Below are positions 1-13,590 of a stretch of DNA of 42,448 bases, piece after piece. The notes below the pieces were generated by a model. That model did no database searches. It had not been told where the DNA came from and saw nothing but the letters and a program-made list of their open reading frames with translations. Positions within the stretch are counted from its first letter, which is position 1, and every line of letters starts with the position of its first letter. The position numbers and the translations under genes are program-made. The stretch covers positions 496,482-538,929 of the forward strand of contig WELB01000079.1 of assembly GCA_009602725.1 (NCBI GenBank), read 5' to 3'. The DNA comes from Spirogloea muscicola (Eukaryota; Streptophyta; Zygnematophyceae; Spirogloeales; Spirogloeaceae).

Positions 1-858
1 CCACCTAATTCCCTCGTCTCGGCAGCCGGCCCCCGAGCTGGGCACCCCCCCCCCCCATCGCGGAAGCTCGGAGCTGGCCTGCTGCACCAGCTGCTGCCGG
101 CACCCGAGCGCCCCGGCCTCGGCCCAGCATCGGCTACCCCGAGCTCGAGGCGCGCGGCTCGCAGCTCGGCAACTCCGCTCCGCGAAATGCAGGTCGGCAG
201 GACGCCTGCATGGCCACCCTGCACCACCTCGCAGTGGCTCCTTTGGGCACTTGTGCAACTGAAACCTGGGAGGCCCTTGCGGTAGTCGCAGAAGGCGAGC
301 AGCAGGTGTAGCTCGCCCTGACACCCCGCTGGCGGCCACCTTGCGGGAGACGCCATGGCTCGGGTCTTCGGGCCAGCTCTAGGCTCCGTGGTACTGTCTG
401 TGCGCGCAAGTCTTGGACCAACAATCAGCTTCCACCGATTGTCGCTTCTGCAGGGCCTCTCGCTCCTTGGAGCTGCGCTGCAGGTGCTCCTCCTGTGCAC
501 TTCGCTGGGATATCCCGTTCTTGGACAAACGTGGCGTGACCTGGCCTGCACAAGGTGATCAAGCCTCCACTGGAAGTCTACAGAGTAACACTTGGAGCAA
601 GACATGTTGCCTTGTGCTAAGCATCTTTCGGGTTGGGCTGGCTGCCTCTTGCATCTGACCGGCGGGACTCTTCTTTGCAGACTGCATGCCCTGTTCGCAA
701 GACCGCAGTCACTTACATAGAAGGCGCCTTGTACTTGTGATGCATCATTGAGGAATTGCAGCTGTTTGTCTGCCTGCGTGAAGCCGCTTGTGCAACCAAG
801 AAGTCTTGACCTTTAACATTGCCCTCACGTGACCACGTGTGCAGTACTTCTTTCACAG
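1..858. other. 5' flank of the multicopper oxidase gene; first exon not resolved
   Basis: GC-rich in the first 500 bases, with a long C run near 44-56. The oxidase gene must begin here, because its first recognisable exon (859) starts inside a codon and has no Met. A plus-strand open frame from the ATG at 355 carries a hydrophobic stretch and could supply a signal peptide, but no donor in it gave a convincing phase match to the exon at 859. No other gene is recognised here. Confidence 0.5.
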
Positions 859-3800
859 AGCGTCCATGCCGCTTTGTGGATGCTCTACCGCGTCTGCCCA
901 AGATCAACACCAGGGATCACCCTAATGTCACTCTAGGTGCCTACAAAATTGCTCAGGTAAATCACGTCGTATCTGTCCTTGCTGAAAGCTAAGCTGTTGC
1001 ACATTGCGCACCCAGAGTCGTTGCGCTGCTGATGGACAACATTCTCTACTCATTCCTACCCTCTTCACCTTGCCTGCAGAAACTTCATCGAGACCTGCCT
1101 GCCACGACATTGTATGGATATGGCACGTCACTTGAAACAGCAAGCTCCCCAGGCCCCACTCTGGAAGCAGTTCGTGGATACCAGACGACGGTGCACTGGC
1201 AGAACCACCTGACAGACGACCAGCATCTATTTGTCGTGGACCCCACCCTCATGGTTCCCAAGTACACCAAGGGCGGCATCCCCATGGGTGAGAAATCCAA
1301 ATGCACACCTGGTCTTTGACATGCAGTGACTTGTTCATATCCAGATCGTAAACAAAGGCAAAGGGTCCTCGAAGATCACGAGCAGATCTTGCATTCTTAT
1401 GACCCTTGGGCAGACCAACTGAGTAAAGTCTGTGTGTCCAAATCCACAGTGCCGCATCTTCATGGGATACAGTCAGCCAGTGAATCCGACGGGCATCCAA
1501 ACGCCTGGTGGACCCCATTCAATGAGACAGGAGACGGCTACGTCACAACGTAAGTGTGGGAGAAACTTGCATGCCCAGGTCCCTGAATCATTTGTCAATG
1601 TGACAATGATAACGTACCGCCCTCAATCTGTCCATGCTTTTACAGCACGATGCTGTGGGGAATTTCTCCGTGCAATAAGTTACACAAGGGCAGTACATGG
1701 TGGCCTCGATTAGCATCCCCACCTTACACGCCAATGGCTGAGTGTCTTCCACCAGAACAGGATGGTGTGTCACGAGCACCAATTCATCTACTCACACTGC
1801 GTCGTTTTTGTTTGTAGTAAGTACGAGTATCCCAATAAGCAGGAGCCTGCCCTGCTCTGGTACCATGACCATACAGTTGGCATGACAAGGTTGAACGTAC
1901 AGGCTGGTATGGATACCTACCCCTGTCAGTGAATACACATCTGTAGGAGTTGCACTTCTCGCTCCCCATGCATGCTCAGAGTCATGTGGAGCACATTTCA
2001 AAGTAAATGATACGACCATTTAGTCTGGCTGCTTTCAGGTCTTACTGGGGCCTACGTTCTACGAGACCCAGAAGGCTTGGAGAAGGACATGCAACTGCCC
2101 TCCGGCAAGTATGAGCATGTTCTTGTCCTACAGGTAATGCACGGGTTGCAGCCAGCCAAATGACAAGCTTCTGATCTGATGGTGAACTTCTCACTTCATG
2201 TTTCTGGTGACACAAACTTACAATAACCAATATCATGAGCTTCGCAGTGGCACCGATACCAATGAAAGATAGATATGCCTCACTGCATGTTACAAGATGC
2301 GCATTCGCCTTATGGGACTTTGAAGCTTCCTCTTGCAGGATAAGTGGATCTTGGACAATGGGACGATGTATTTCAACACGCTTGGAGACGTACCTTCTGC
2401 TCATCCGAACTGGGTACCCGAGTTCTTTGGCGAGACCATGGTGGTCAACGGGAAGGCCTGGCCTTATCTCAAAGTGCAGGTGCCAGCACGTGATGCCAAT
2501 GTACAGCTGTCTATCAAGTATCCATTACTATCTCTTAAGACAGTCGAGAGTCACAGAGATGGAGATCTTGCAGGCCACAATGATGCTGATGAGGCCATTG
2601 AGTGAACATCCTGCAGCAACTGTTGCACACACTTGAGTCATCTCTGCTGACACACTGTTGCTGCCATGCAGCCCAAGAAATACCGCTTCAGGATTGTCAA
2701 TGCAGCAAATGCTCGTTTCTTCAACCTCTACTTTGGCAACTCCATGACATTCTTTCAGGTACATCTGATCCTCACTCATGTATGAACCTGCATGAGCAAA
2801 ATGACATTGATCCAGCCAGGTCACTGCATCTTAGTGCAGTCATCAAACTGCAGTCATCCAATTGCTCCACTTTGTTTGATTAGGCACAAGCACCCCCTGA
2901 TTTCTATATACTGCAGCCACGGCATTTCTAGATATTTAGTTCCCAAATATGCACACAATTGCACAGATTGGAAGCGATGGCGGGTACCTTCCCCAGCCGG
3001 TCCTCACGAAGTCCCTTCTGATTGCCCCAGGAGAGAGGGCAGGTAAGTCAGACCATCAACTCCTAGCTTTAATCATCTCAAAGGCACCCTTTCATATACT
3101 GTCAAATGGTGACTACACTGCCGTAGTCATCCACTCGGTTCACCTTAGGAACTCTGAAGTTGAGGGGACCTGATCCGCTAATTCGCACGTATTTAGAGGC
3201 TGCAGATATTGTTGTGAATTTTGGTTTAAAGAGAAAGCACAGACAGCTGTTGCTGAAGAACGATGCAAATACGCCGTACCCTGGAGGTGACCCTGTTACA
3301 GTGAATTCTGCAACAATCATGAAGTTTGTCATCGCGAAAAAGGTCAAGACTCCTGACAATAGGTAATGAGCGACCCGATCACAATGTTGCAATCAGATCC
3401 TATAACATTCGCCTCATCTCTGTTAGTTTACATCTCTGGCAGAACAGGTGAAGTCCACCTAACGTAGTTGAGGTAGGCTAGCAGTCAGATCCTTGTTCGC
3501 TTCCAAGCTTAACCGGGCCAGCAATTTGGCGGTCGGTGACAGTGTGCTTGGCAAGGTTCTGAGGCCTGCCCTGCCGGTTCTGAAGTCTCTCCCGCTAGCC
3601 GAGATTCGCCAATTGACCTTAACCGAGACAGAGGACGTCGAGACGGACGAGCCACTATTTTCACTTCTTAATGGTCTCCACTGGGATGACCCAGTCACAG
3701 AGAAGGTCAATTTTCCAGCCCTTTTCTTTGGACAGGATCTTAACAGGTGGTCGTTTTGTTGAGACACAATCCTCTTCAAGGTGTCACAAATCTGCACATG

Positions 3801-4499
3801 CAGAACTTGCATGATCAGGTGGCAGATTTCTTCATGGGTGTACATGATCTACCTCTAGAAAATGGCACAAGATAGTGGCCATAGCATTACATGTGACTTG
3901 TTTGCAAGTTGTGCTCTCACAGCCCAAGCAGGGAACAACCGAAGTCTGGCAAATTATCAATCTTACGGATGACATGCACCCTATCCATCTTCATTTGGTG
4001 CAATTTCAGGTACAAGACCTCGGCCTCAATGTGAACGACGAAAGAGTCTGCTGCTGCTGCGTCCAATAAATTGCTTAACCTCATAACTTACACTATTCAT
4101 ATCTCCATGACCTTTAGGACCTTAAGATATTGACATTCCGACTGGCAAGTGCTATCGTTCACACAGTCAGTGCCAATTGCTGAGCAGGCTGTACAGAGGC
4201 AAATTTTTGACACCGACAAGTATCCCCACAACTGCACACTTGAGGCCTACGGGAGTCCACAATCTGCAAGCAGCTGCTATTTGGCCCCCCCCACGTTATA
4301 CCCAGAAGCTGAGAGAGGGTGGAAGGACACATTGCGGATGGCACCAGGGGAGGTTTCTACTATAGCCATACGCTTCACTGATCAGGAAGGGAAGGCCTTC
4401 AGCTTCAATGTGACCGATGGCCCTGGATATGTCTGGCATTGTCACATCTTGGACCATGAGGACAACGACATGATGCGGCCGTATGTCATTGTGCCATAG
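859..4499 (+). CDS. LPR1: LPR1/CotA-type multicopper oxidase, probable ferroxidase, 12 exons, 5' end incomplete
   Basis: Copper oxidase that would oxidise a small substrate (Fe(II) in plant LPR1) and reduce oxygen to water, probably secreted or apoplastic. Exons: 859-956, 1080-1287, 1450-1549, 1818-1906, 2039-2133, 2339-2479, 2672-2758, 2967-3042, 3206-3362, 3489-3705, 3923-4009, 4167-4499. All phases agree, giving about 561 residues plus a missing N-terminus. All four copper-ligand blocks are visible: HLHG (1455-1466), WYHDH (1858-1872), HPIHLH (3977-3994) and HCHILDHED (4437-4463), the last followed by the MM axial region. Landmarks shared with plant LPR1 include [28 protein letters not shown] and [17 protein letters not shown] is closer to bacterial CotA/bilirubin-oxidase-like enzymes than to land-plant LPR1. 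The donor of exon 10 (GTCAAT) is weak, but the join gives the expected [11 protein letters not shown]. Ferroxidase activity is inferred from the family. A bilirubin-oxidase-like role is possible. Confidence 0.9.
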
Positions 4500-6198
4500 G
4501 ATAATCTCTGAGTTGCAGGGTGCCTTACGAATTCAAATGTCGAGGGCGATCTCGTGCCCTTCATGATCCCAATGCTCAACATATATGAGTTCCGAATGGA
4601 AGTCCTGCTTTCTTGATGGGCCTTAATACTTTTTCACTTGACAGCCCAGCATTTTTTTGACGGCCGCCAGATGAGGTGGTTTTGCAAAGGGAATCTTGCC
4701 CCCGGGCAAAAGAGAGCACATTTACTTTGAGCTTTGGCTAGAAAGCCAGCCCTTACAGATGGTTTCAAGTCGAACAAGTTGGTTGTTGAGTGTGTATTTA
4801 GTGACAGCTTGAGAACCTGAAAGTGATAAGGCAATTACATCTAGGAATGCAAGCCATCTGCTGCAACCCCTCAGTAACCACGAATTCGCTGCAGCAAGGG
4901 GAAGTGATGGCAGTGGCGGCCAAGGTGGGGCCCAGTTTCTGAACCCACATCTGTGAGTCTATAGTTCAATGTGAAAGAAGCTCTCTCAAAGGAGGGCGAT
5001 GGCTGTGAGAGGTCAGCCTAGATGGAGTGAACACGTCCGAAGGGGCCAGAGCACAAACCACATCAGCACGGGCAGTACAAAGAGCGGGTTCGCCAATCTC
5101 ATTCGCCTGTAGAGCACCAGACGCAGAATCTCCATGAGAAAGAATGACAAAGTACAATCTTGTATACTGTTGTACTTGGAGACAAACCCAGCACTGAAAG
5201 AACTTGAGGTTGTACATTTCTCTGAGTGAGTCGTGATCCTCAAAGAAACCTTACATCGTAGCAAGTGATACAGTCAGTAACTTGTTTACCTTCTGGAGAG
5301 AAGCTTATGGAGGGAGCCTGGGGCCACCTACTAGGAAGGAGAGGGCCAGAGACGCGGAGTACATGGGCAAAGCGCAACCTCTAATTTTTGACAATGTTTC
5401 CTTCTTGGGCATCAGTTGTGCGATTAAGCAGTGTGCACGGCAGGTTAGGATCAATCTATATTAAAGTGATAGAGGCCAGCTAAGTGAAAAGGCAAGTACA
5501 TCTGCAACGTGGTCGCCTGCTGCTATGCCAACTCACTCAATAGCCGTGGGTTAGCTCGTAGAGATTGCTATATGATGCTCAAACATTGGACAGCAGTTTC
5601 CAATCCCCCTCTGCCACCAAGTATGGATGCCGAGCTTTCTGATGCAGAGCATGGGCCTGAGCTTGCTGCAACATTCTGACACGCTGCGGTGCTAGATAGT
5701 TGATGTTGGCGAGCCCATCTTAGCAGGAAGCCATCCTTACAACTTGGACATCAGAGCCTGGCTTTTCTCAGAAGCAAGTTATCGAAGTGGGGAGAAGGTG
5801 AGGAGTACGGGGGTGTGGTTGAAATGAAGGGCCTTTGCCTGCTCAGCCAACTTGAGATACACTATGAAGGATTGACAGGTTGCAGTGGCATCCTTCGGCT
5901 TCATCTTCAACAGCACAGCCATCTTATAGCTCTTGAGAGGATTAGGGTGAATATTGATACTTTAGCACGACGTATACGCTTTAGTGCTCACTACAGCACT
6001 TTGTCTGCAAACTAAAGCTCTAGGATGCTCAAGGGTTGCTTCCTAGGTGAAGCTCTCACATGACTGAATTGTACCTCTTGTCATCATGAAAGAGAGGCCT
6101 CAAGAAACACATTATGCACACATTTGCTCCGCTACTCCCAGTAACATGGAGCGTTGGTATATATAGGAGATAGTGACAACGACACCAAGGGTCTTCAA
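4500..6198. other. Convergent intergenic region
   Basis: Lies between the tail-to-tail oxidase and EDR2-like genes and should contain both 3' UTRs. Apart from one LINE 3' UTR relic (4972-5060) no coding exon, RNA gene or strong repeat was recognised. Confidence 0.5.
4972..5060 (-). mobile_element. LINE 3' UTR relic
   Basis: On the minus strand this matches, with divergence, the 3' UTR that follows the LINE stop codons elsewhere in the window. It keeps the GGCCCCTTCGGACGTG... start, a CTCTCACAGCCATCGCCCTC block and a downstream GAGAGAGC. No coding part remains, so it is a severely 5'-truncated copy. Confidence 0.6.
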
Positions 6199-9100
6199 TC
6201 AAGCATCATGTAATTCTTCGGCAGAAGCTGTGCGCACATTGCAGACCCGCATAGCGGCGAGAAGGACCTCTGGCAGCTCGACCTGAGATCTTCCCTGTGG
6301 AGGGATGTGCAGCACAGCAGCTTCCAGTTTGATAAGGTACATGCAATATTACTCCTCTTTTACAACATTGTAACTGTTGCCCTATTTGTAGCAGCAGAAG
6401 CCATGATGGTCAGCACGATAGCCCAGAAGTTTGAAGTATATGAGGCACAATAGCAGTGAGCTAGCGCATTGTAGCTTCTGGCATAACGTCAAGGGCTGTT
6501 GACTGTACCTCAATGACAATGGCCAGATCCACAACAAGTGCTTCCACGTATCCTATGACGAGGCCAATGACTCCGCGAGCCACAGAAGAAGAGCCAATGT
6601 CCACATCGATCTAGGCAGCGGAAAATTAGACATCAGAAAACATTCTAAAGCAACTGTGAGACATAATCAGGACATATAACACAGAAAGGACCACCAATGC
6701 AGTTAAACAAGCAGCTGACTGATACTGCAACATCAAAAGCACGCACAAGGTTTGACTTTGATGTGCAAGCTTGTCCATAGATTCAATGAGAAATATTGAT
6801 ATTGTAAGATCTCTATTTGTCATTACCTCAAGGTAGTTCAGGTGCCGATGATAACGGCAGCTGACAGCTTGACCCAGCAAGCAGGCCTTAGTTCCAACAG
6901 CTCGCTTCACGACCCAAGCACCCTGCTTGTCTGAATCTCCTTTTTAGTTGCTAAGCTCTAATTCCTTGTATTTTGTAGTGTCGGCGTTAACTGGTGGCAC
7001 ATGGCCTTGCAGATAGACAATCCATGCTGAACATAGTATGCCTCATCAACAACAACAGCAACAAAGAGGCAGGCACAGCGACCAATCATCGGCAGGAGGA
7101 GGACCATTCAGCAAGAGCAGCACCTGAGCAATACTGGGAATGAGCTTGAATCGAGCATTGCGGAAAATATCATCGCCATCAACAAAGCGCTGCAGCAAGG
7201 ACCCAGGCCTGAGGGTTCGATCTGAGGCGAAGTAGAAGACCATGGAGTAATTCGGCTTTCCTGGGACCTGTGCAGCCGTAGTTGTGAAAGGACAAATTGA
7301 TTCAAAGCAGGAAAGACTTGTACATGCAATAGTACATGCAACAGGTGCAAGTTGAGCACTATGCATTGACCTCCCCTACACTGACACAATGCATTTTGAC
7401 CTCAAATAACATGCAGAAAGAAAGTGCCCAGTAGACCTGGCCTAAGACATGACTAGCTTTGTCATTATTTGGAGGCATCTAGTCCATAGCAATTGTTTTG
7501 CGATGTGCTGCACTTGCAAATATCACACCTGTAGATTGCACACGAGTATAAATGGAGCCTTCTTGGGGCCTTCCCTCTGTTATACGCAATTCCATCATAC
7601 AGAGTCCATGTACATTAGGAGCTCCGCACAAAGAAAAAAATGTAACTCATATCTAGACCTCCCATTTGAAGGACATAAAGCGTCATTTGTCACCTTTACC
7701 ATCAGAAGCTGCTTTGAGCAAAGTATGAAGCAGAAATCACAGAAAGTCAATGCTTGGTATACATGTAATAGCACCAACAGATCGTGTATGGTATACATGA
7801 CAACCAGACAAGTCAGATGACGTATATGCAGATGGAAGTGCAAGACACTCGTTAAAGTTGAATGTTAAGATGAGGCACTGCCTGCGTAGCTATGATTGTT
7901 GATACCTGCATGAGGCACCCTGGCCGAGCCGCAACATGGTCAAGTCTTCCTTTTGTTGCAAACCAGTCCACAGCCATCAATGTCAAGAGGGGTTCGCCAC
8001 CTTGCACCTGCAATTGAGTTACTTTGATGCTTAATCATTGACAGCATCCTCAAAGCTTGACCTCCCAGCTTTGACAAGCAGAGCACTCAGAACCTCAGTA
8101 CACACGTCCGAAACCATATGCCCACAATTTTCAAATGCCGTCGTGGCTCGGTATTACTGGTCAGCTACGATGCCCCACAGTGTCACACTACTGTTTAGGT
8201 GCTGTGGTAGATGCCTCATATCAAATTGAAGAGCGTTACCTTTCTGCGGTCGTGCATATAAGTGGGCCCACGAATGTAGAAGAGGCCCACAGGGGGCCTT
8301 GCCCAGCAGTCTCGACTTGAAGCATTCTCCGCCATTGGAAGCGAACCCTTGAAATCATGCTCCGAAAACAGTATGCGGGGGGTGCTACTATCAACCTCCC
8401 GCTGCTCTGCAAGCCTCAATGAACAAGCCCTCCTATCACGATTGAGATATCGTTGACGTCTTTCCAACCTGACAGATGCAAATACTCAGGCAAATGATAC
8501 GACATGACCGGAAAGACTTGCTGTAATTTTCATGAGCAGCTAATTCCTTTTCAGCATTTGTGCAGGGCATAGCTTGCACGTAGACAACATCACAAGTTCC
8601 ACCAATGCAGGATACACAAACAAGTGTTTACCAATTGCAGCCCTCACGGCGTTTTCTCTCAGAGACTTGAAGGTAAGCAGACCAAGGCTAAGCCCCCGCA
8701 TTGACACACGACGGCCCTGCAAGTTGCAACAGCCGCAGCATCAGGTACACAGCATTCTGCACAGGATGCTGGATTGCTTACAGATGCATGCCAAGCATTA
8801 CTTCTTGGATTCGCTGTGTGAAAGTCCTCAAAGGGCTAGCAATGACCATGATGGCGGAATTTCCACTGAGGTCCTCTTCATGGAAAACCTAAGCTTTTCA
8901 TGTCTGACCTTTGTTACTCCTTGCTCATCAGGCTCATCACGTGTACTTTCCCCATCTTGAGCATCAAAGAACTCCTCCATGTCAATTGCTAACGGATCTC
9001 CTTCAGCTGACAAGATTGGGGCACACGGATTCTTCAAGTCCTCCACTTGCACCTGCCAGGGGAAGTGCGTAATTGCTATCACGCACTCACATTGCTATCA

Positions 9101-12100
9101 CGCCTTCAAGCTTGACGACTCTGAGAGTTGTCAAGGACACTCGCTTTTAGGTTCACAGACACTTGCTCAGAGCGGGCTACAGTTCCTGTCAGGTGAGTGG
9201 GAGTGGGCAGTTGCCATGAGCAGGTCTACAAGTGTGTCTCTTTTACCCTTTCCTAGACTTTGTTGACATCTGCATTCACCGTGCCCATGCGGAGTAACTC
9301 ACTGTTTCCTGCTTCAGTGGAGTGGTAGACTCCACAGGCACACCATCAACACGCGAGGCCAGCATGGTGCTTGTTGCTGGCACGTGCCTGGCAGCACAGT
9401 GTTCTCGAAGCCCTACATGATGCATGGCAAGGGCTGTGAACTTCTACAAACCTTTCAAGGAGCAAAGAAACACCTCACTAAGCAAGCATGCAGACGCCCA
9501 AAGGGCAAACGGACAGGACGCAGCAGACTTGCCATCAATAACGATGAAAGTTTTCAATGCAGACGGAATCTGCTACTGTTACGACAATTGCATTGGGCTA
9601 CCTTAATTAGGACTTGACGACGACAGCACTAGTAAGGTAAAAGGGCAAGGGTGGCAAGACAATGATGCCTCTCCACCACTTGAGGTTTGCAGATTACCAG
9701 CAATGGACAAATGGAACAAACGGGCAAGATCAATCTTTGGTACTGCACTTTGAGGAAAGCACGAAAACGTCCTCCTCTGCCTACGTCTGTGGTCTTCATG
9801 GTCAGCTCCAAAGAGGTTCTCCACGAGAGATCTGGACCTGCCATTTGCAGTTGCTGGCAGTGGTATCACCTCCCAGCTAAGTACTGCACACAGACATCAT
9901 GTAGGGAGGCTATACAATGTAAGTGCTGCTGATAGGCTGCATGGATGACTGTTTGCTTCCACTAGCTGCGACAGAATACAATGCTTGCCAAAAACACCTT
10001 GATTGACAATCGATGTTTGGGCCAGCAGTAGCACACAGCATGATGACAAACATCAGACAGTGCTGTGCGCAGGAGCAGATTAATAGTACCTGCCGTTAGT
10101 CTGCTACACCTACCCTAACTGAATCAGAGAAGCATAACACTCATTGTCAGGCTAAGTGATATTGCACAATGAGCAGCTTGACACTCACTCTTAATATCAC
10201 CACGAATATAGTCCTGCTGCGGTGGGCAGGATGGGTGCTCCACAGAGTGGAACATGATGGCTGAGTATGACATCTTCAGATGTATTCAGTTGACTATGAT
10301 TGTGACTATCTACTATCAGTGCTATCATGGTCTACAAGCTTCAACGAGAACATAGTTGATTCCAGAGTAGCACATCAGCTAGCAGAGATGCTCCTGGACC
10401 ATCGTTTACAGCATGAAATGTCAGGACGACTCTTGCACATGCACAGGCTATGACATGCAACAATAGGCAAGTGGCAACTCATAATCAATTTACTCGAGTA
10501 AAAACATGGTATCATACAGTATCCTCCATCTTGATCTCGTCTCCAGTACCGCTTCAGGCAGTAGTCTGGCGGCTTCATGGATCTGTTACGGTGCACACAG
10601 AAGATTGACCGTGAGGGAATCTGTGAAGCCATGCACCACACCACTCCACAACAACCAGATGTGCTGAGGACTCGACTGCAAGTCAGCGAAGAGGTGCATG
10701 GTCTCAAGTGAGCAGTAAGTAGCTAGGGACAAGTTGAAATCTGAAATTCGAATTTGTCCATGTTGCAGGCTTGGAAGATAATGCTGCAGGCCCTTGCTAC
10801 AGAGGGTCAGGTCATCTGGCCACAGCAATTCTTCCATATTTACATGCTTCACTACCTTGGATAGATGTACTTGGCAACCTCAAAGTGAATAATGTCAATA
10901 TGCCCATCGACCTCTTCCACCAGTTTTCCTCTTCCAAAAGTAGGATCCCATCTGACCAGTATCAAAGAGGTAGCTTATCAATAACAAGTAGACCTTACTA
11001 GCACTCATATGAACCAAACCGAAGTACAAGTATGACAATGATAGGTCACTGCCTTCTCAGCCCTTCTTTAGCCTGTGGAGATGAAGTTCTGGTCCCCAAG
11101 AGTGGCAATATGTGCCATTGAGAACCTCACTCTTATTCTCCCATGAATCATTGCACTGCAATGATTAATGACCTTATGCTCCATTCACACCTCACTAGCT
11201 GACTTTTAGTGGTCATTACAGATTGTGATCATGTATTTCACCTAAGCTGGATAAATTGTCTTGCTGCCACTTCGCGCCTACAGCTTCACCTTACAAGACA
11301 CACACATGACTTGATGCATATCTCTGCATGAAATCATAAGGTACACAAAGCGCAAACCCTTGTCACTTTAAGAGCAGGAAAGTGGAGGAGCCTCGTCATT
11401 AAGAAAGTGAATGTGAGGTGACTCACTGCTCTCTGACAGCCCCCAAGTCCATGATGACACGGAAGACGATCTCAGGTGACTCCTCGATAATGCCAATTGC
11501 CTTCTGTACCCTCATACTGGCCTGTAGCGAGAAACGCCATCAAGTTGACGCGTCATTGCAGGAGTTATGAGACCCCTGATTCCTGCCTCTTGTCCTGACT
11601 ATCGTACGAGCAGTCTGCAAGGTTTACATTTTCACGTGTACGTGCAGTGCCAGCAAGGGATTCATAAATTGGTTGAACAGCAGTGACCTGTCCTGCATAG
11701 TATCTGAATCCGTGAACAATCAACGTCATGTAGAAAGTATCAACCAAGTGAAAGCTTCAATCGCTTAGGGGCATAGGTGAGTTCAGCTATCCCTTACTCT
11801 GGTCTCATGCATCTCATTTTTCTCGGCAAATATACGAAGCCCTGCTTAGCATGAAACAGAGTGCATCCAGCATCATACTACGGAAGTTTAAAACTTAGCT
11901 CTTCGCAGTTGCTCGGGATGGCCATTGGGCATGCTTTGCATGCTTTGAGGACTATATATATAGCCATAACCTGACAATTGAGATCAGCAAGAGCAAGCAT
12001 TGCACACAGAATGATTCATATGAACTTGCCCTCGAGGAGGGCCACATGGAATCTCACCATTCTCAATCCCAGTAAGACGCCAATTCTGGTGCATAGAATC

Positions 12101-13590
12101 CAGAGCAGCCGCTCCTCGTTCCAGATTATCATCCAGAAGAGTAGAGAATGACCGTGGTATACCTACAAGGGAGACAATAGTATGATTTCTGCGCCAGCAG
12201 CAGCACGGTGACGTCCACAGAGCTGTACTGAGTCCTGCCTACTTGCCTACCCCTCGCCTGCCTACCCCTCTAAGGTCCAATGAGGAGGTTAGTGCAGTAG
12301 TTACTGATTCTTCTTGTCATGTGCACCTCTTCCGACTGATCCTCGGCGGTGAAGAGCCCTGGAACCATCCTCCTGCTGCTCAAGCTTAAGGAGAGTGGTC
12401 CGCTGCTCCTCTATTTCACTGGCAAAGGACAACCACTCCTACGTGAGAATAAGTTGCACAAGTCAATTACTAATCCTACATCTCAACCTGTGTCTTATAA
12501 GCCTGCAGAAGGCATTGACAAGGTTCTATTTCCCTTTGTTACAGGCTTAGAATTATTCTTGACATTCCTTCGACTTCTCTCTGGCTCCAAGAGCGTTCTT
12601 CAGCCTAACCGTGCTAAGTCAAACCAACAAAAATCTGTGTCAATGAAAGAGTGTTCCGTACTTACTCGTGGGTGTCTGTCGCCTCTGCTGATTCTGTTGT
12701 ATCCAAGCAAGCCTAAAGGAGTTCATGCAGTGATGGACAGGCCTGTCAAATTGTCTTACTGAAGAAGATGCAATGCAATGTGAGCACAATAAAGACGAAC
12801 CTTCAAAGCATTGTTAGGGTATATAATCAGACTGCATGACACATCTGATGTAATCTTGGCAGGCTACATCTTGACCAGATAAGACCCTAAGATGGATATG
12901 AAGATTGTCGAGTGGTGGAATATACCATATCCCTTGCATGCCGTACGGCAGCCAACCATCTCTCAACTTTCTCAGGCGAGTCCACTCCAAACTGTAGTAA
13001 AAAGCCACATGATTGTCACCACAATGGACACCTCAACAACTGCACTGCTGAGATGCCTAATAAGTGTAGGCTTGCACATTCATGCATAGAAGAATGCTCA
13101 CCAAGTGGCCCTGCTCAGGCCGACTTGAATTTTTGATACTGAATGTGAACAGTATCTGCAACTGCACATAGCTTCGATCAGCTTGAATAGCATTGCTCAC
13201 AGAGTCTACTAGTAAAAATAATAAAGTGAATGGCAAGTAGTGTTGCATAATTGCTCATGCATAATTGCTCATCAAGCTGTCCAGGCATAAAATATGAATC
13301 CAAGTACTTGATAAACAGCTCCATCCTTCAAATTGGACCACAACAAGGTTTATGACATTGTACGTCACCTGGCCTCGCACATGATGCTTTCCAACTTCTT
13401 CTGTCTGTACATTTTTGCCAATAGGCCCCGCCAGCAAGGGTTTCTGAACCCACACATCCAGCTTGCAGGCTTTGTCAATTACTTTTATCAGCATCAGTAT
13501 TACTCACTTGTACAGCTCTTGCTCCTTGCTACTGCTTGCTGATGCAACCTGTGAGCTCTCACGTTCTTTGATCTCATTCGGGCTTGCCAT
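6199..13590 (-). CDS. EDR2: EDR2-like protein: PH, START and DUF1336 domains, about 25 exons
   Basis: Lipid-binding regulator; Arabidopsis EDR2 limits cell death and binds PI4P. Exons in transcript order: 13590-13508, 13443-13369, one unresolved exon, 13155-13102, 12991-12926, 12712-12666, 12418-12327, 12162-12058, 11841-11798, 11521-11427, 10951-10856, 10582-10518, 10260-10189, 9883-9825 (3' end tentative), 9569-9479, 9433-9303, 9052-8918, 8716-8632, 8406-8240, 8007-7906, 7576-7529, 7267-7124, 6922-6827, 6610-6509, 6294-6199. Total is about 716 codons plus the missing exon, against 718 residues in EDR2. Visible: PH end helix (SPEKVERWLAAV), START blocks (NWRLTGIENGLRIF, QWDPTFGRGKLVEEVDGHID, RYWRRDQDGGY, GLREH), and DUF1336 (AVDWF, VPGKPNYSMVFYF, FVDGDDIFRNARFKLIP, AVGTKACLLG, IDVDIGSSSVA). 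The START block expected to read WPRD-L is diverged. The N-terminal part of the PH domain is the weakest section. Confidence 0.9.

Noticed and set aside
4010-4166. Possible extra oxidase exon (DLKILTFRL) with a GC donor at about 4146
   Set aside because: It would leave an intron of about 20 bases. Direct joining of 4009 to 4167 gives a good family alignment.
11950-11962. TATATATATA-like motif
   Set aside because: Inside an intron of the EDR2-like gene, not next to a start.
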